NCBI RefSeq assembly: GCF_007743815.1
Contig: NZ_CP036265.1
Coordinates: forward strand, 3,552,823 to 3,616,822
From: Alienimonas californiensis
Lineage (GTDB): Bacteria; Planctomycetota; Planctomycetia; Planctomycetales; Planctomycetaceae
Direction of reading: 5' to 3'
DNA length: 64,000 bases
A model generated the notes under the pieces. It was not told the origin of the DNA. It saw nothing but the letters and a program-made list of their open reading frames with translations, and searched no databases. Shown here piece by piece: positions 62,563 through 64,000 of the stretch. Within the stretch, counting starts at the first letter, position 1. Every line of letters begins with the position of its first letter. The translations under genes and the position numbers were made by a program.

Positions 62563-62966
62563 CAGGCGAGTCCTCCGTAGGCGTTCCCGGCGGCGCCGAA
62601 GCCGACGGCCCCGGCGGTGACGGTCAGCCGCACGCCGCCGTCGGGCAGCGGGGTCTCGCTGATCCGGTGCCCGCGGGCCTTCGCCTGCAGCTTGGCGGCT
62701 TCGACCGCGTAGGCCTGCTTCAGGCGGCCGAGGAAGGCGTCGTCGCCCCAGCGGCCGTTGTAGGTATCGCAGCGGACGTTTCCGTCGGTCTGCACCAGCA
62801 CGGGGTAGACGAACCCCGGCGGCCTCACTGCGAGGCCGCTGTGTTCGGCGCCGTCGAAGAACTTGACGGTCTCGTTCCGGGGTTCCGGCAGCTTCAGCCG
62901 GGCGCAGGCGGCGGACAACGCCGCCGGGTCTCTCAGCTTCGTCTCGATCGTGACGACGTGGCTCAT
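62562..62966 (-). CDS. DUF1257 (Ycf35-related) protein
   Basis: 134 residues. MSHVVTIETKLRDPAALSAA, CARLKLPEPRNE, the strand RPPGFVYPVLVQTDGNVRCD, YNGRWGDDAFLGRLKQAYAV and the late strand HRISETPLPDGGVRLTVTA fit DUF1257, the family of plastid Ycf35. AGGA lies nine bases before ATG 62966. It is translationally coupled to the DUF2997 gene and upstream of the AAA+ ATPase. The three probably act together, possibly as an ATPase with two adaptors. Confidence 0.85.
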   Translation of the reverse strand: MSHVVTIETKLRDPAALSAACARLKLPEPRNETVKFFDGAEHSGLAVRPPGFVYPVLVQTDGNVRCDTYNGRWGDDAFLGRLKQAYAVEAAKLQAKARGHRISETPLPDGGVRLTVTAGAVGFGAAGNAYGGLA

Positions 62967-63009
62967 GGGACCGCGTCCTTTCGGGTGAGGGGATGGGAAA
63001 GCCGATCCG

Positions 63010-63327
63010 CTACGGCAGCCGCAGCGGGCGGCGGAGCGGGTCCGGCAGGGGGTTCGTGCGGTTCGCGGGGCCGCTGTTCGGCGGGGGGCCGCGGAATCGG
63101 CCGCCGCGGTCGCGGCGGGGGGCGCGGTTGCGCTGGTGACCGCCGGGATGTTCGTCGTGGTGCGGCGGCCTGGGCGGCGGCTTCACGATCCAAGCTCCCA
63201 AGGCGACCAGCGCGGCCCCGAGGGCCAGCAGCAGGACGGCGGGGAACAGGTCGTTCGCCCACGGACCGGAAGGGGGTACGGGCTCGGCAAAGGCGAGCAG
63301 GGCCGCGAGCGGCGGCGGGTCGGGCAT
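63010..63327 (-). CDS. Small membrane protein with basic tail
   Basis: 105 residues. A single hydrophobic segment (LFPAVLLLALGAALVALGAWIV, about residues 27-48) follows a Pro-rich start, and the rest is a Pro/Arg/His-rich disordered tail. GGAAG precedes ATG 63327. First gene of the minus-strand module as far as visible. Function unknown; low complexity makes the call moderate. Confidence 0.5.
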   Translation of the reverse strand: MPDPPPLAALLAFAEPVPPSGPWANDLFPAVLLLALGAALVALGAWIVKPPPRPPHHDEHPGGHQRNRAPRRDRGGRFRGPPPNSGPANRTNPLPDPLRRPLRLP

Positions 63328-63552
63328 GGGTTCTTCCGACTGGGGAGAGGGGGCCGGCGGGTATTCCGCGGCGTCATCCCACAGTGCAGCGAACCCTCAT
63401 CGGGTTTAGTGCCCCGAAGATCTGGATTCGTCCTCCCGCCGTTCCGATTTCGACGCAGCGGGAAGCGGTTTCGCTTGAATCCGCCCGCCGCCCGCCGCAC
63501 CTTCCGGAGGCGGGTCCACTGACTTCACAATCCTCCGCGACCGCTCTACCGC

Positions 63553-64000
63553 ATGCTTCCCGAGGACCAGTACCGTCAGCTTCGGAACCGTCTGCTAGAC
63601 GTCGCAGACGACGTGCTGCTTGATCGGTCCTTACGGGAGTGGGCAGCTCCCCATGACCGTCTTCAACTTGCCCCCTCGTTGTGTGATCGGCCGCTGCGAG
63701 AGGTCTTCAATCTAAAGTTCCAATGGCTCGCGGCGCGGCGGGGCGTCGACGATGAGCAGATTGTGAGCTTTTTAATGTTGTTGAGACAGGTCGTCCGAGA
63801 AGCGGAGTCGTCGGTAGACAGTCCCTCAGTGGGGGAGTTGGAAGATTGGCAACATGCGGGTGCAGTCCGCTACGACCACCTTCGTGCGGAACTCGCCGGT
63901 CATATCGCACCGGAGCAGCTCGACCGGCCCCTGCGGGATTGGTCGAATTCCGGCGATACGCACCTACCGAAAGCGTTAGTTGACCAGCCGCTGAGCGAGG
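63553..64000 (+). CDS. Protein with tandem helical modules (3' end outside window)
   Basis: Open frame from ATG 63553 to the window edge, 149 codons visible. The sequence has two related segments: YRQLRNRLLDVADDVLLDRS then LREW ... LCDRPLREVF, and YDHLRAELAGHIAPEQLDRP then LRDW ... LVDQPLSE. The repeating LDRxLRxW and LxDxPLxE words suggest a duplicated helical module of about 45 residues, separated by a segment with LAARRGVDDEQIVSFLMLLR. It resembles adaptor (effector-associated, death-like) domains in planctomycete conflict proteins. The gene is divergent from the membrane protein gene at 63010; its promoter must lie in 63328-63552. Confidence 0.6.
   Translation, partial: MLPEDQYRQLRNRLLDVADDVLLDRSLREWAAPHDRLQLAPSLCDRPLREVFNLKFQWLAARRGVDDEQIVSFLMLLRQVVREAESSVDSPSVGELEDWQHAGAVRYDHLRAELAGHIAPEQLDRPLRDWSNSGDTHLPKALVDQPLSE

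Overview
The window is GC-rich chromosomal DNA from a bacterium that is most likely a planctomycete. This is inferred from the style of the housekeeping proteins, the very alanine/arginine/proline-rich coding, several caspase-fold proteases, the Ycf46-like AAA+/DUF1257/DUF2997 set, and many long membrane proteins without close namesakes. No rRNA is present and the only tRNA seen is tRNA-Gln(CTG). All assignments come from reading motifs; no database search was run.

Layout. (1) 1-10.8 kb is core genome: the 3' part of an ABC transporter ATPase, its large exported/membrane partner, an alpha/beta hydrolase, an exported Pro-rich protein, a membrane protein, then dnaX, ybaB/ebfC, rpoN and a small membrane protein. 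(2) 10.9-23.7 kb is an integrated element next to tRNA-Gln. It carries a tyrosine recombinase whose reading frame runs through the tRNA in antisense, a repressor-like regulator, an excisionase-like HTH protein, a tandem family of small proteins, a Prim-Pol primase, an SF3-like helicase, an iteron-like cassette, and a second repressor-like regulator. (3) 23.7-29.7 kb is sparse: a membrane/winged-helix protein, a catalase-family protein, a membrane-anchored receiver protein and a broken IS5-type transposase. (4) 29.9-44.2 kb holds an S8 peptidase plus caspase-hydrolase fusion operon, a second caspase, a lipoprotein, a P450, a di-heme cytochrome c peroxidase-like protein, a HEAT protein with a recent 132-bp tandem expansion, and a membrane protein. 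(5) 44.2-50.9 kb is decayed DNA with a patatin remnant, two membrane genes and a pile-up of IS630, IS3 and IS5 elements. (6) 51.0-55.3 kb is a compact minus-strand operon: TIR-like protein, caspase, SLOG-like protein, subtilisin, and probably a membrane protein. (7) 55.7-63.3 kb is a second mobile-type module: two more iteron-like cassettes and a minus-strand operon for a sliding-clamp-like protein, AAA+ ATPase, DUF1257, DUF2997 and helical proteins. (8) The right edge opens a gene with duplicated helical modules.

The most interesting items are two. First, the TIR-caspase-SLOG-subtilisin operon (50980-55288) looks like an NAD-derived-signal to protease-cascade defence system; TIR plus caspase recalls type IV Thoeris, but the SLOG and subtilisin members are additional. 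Second, three intergenic cassettes (near 21.1, 56.2 and 56.5 kb) share the same spacing of short paired words (8/11/8/8, with 83 and about 78 bp between pairs). Two of them use TTCAC/GTGAA and the third uses GTTCC/GGAAC, as expected for replication origins or partition sites whose binding specificity has switched while the geometry was kept.
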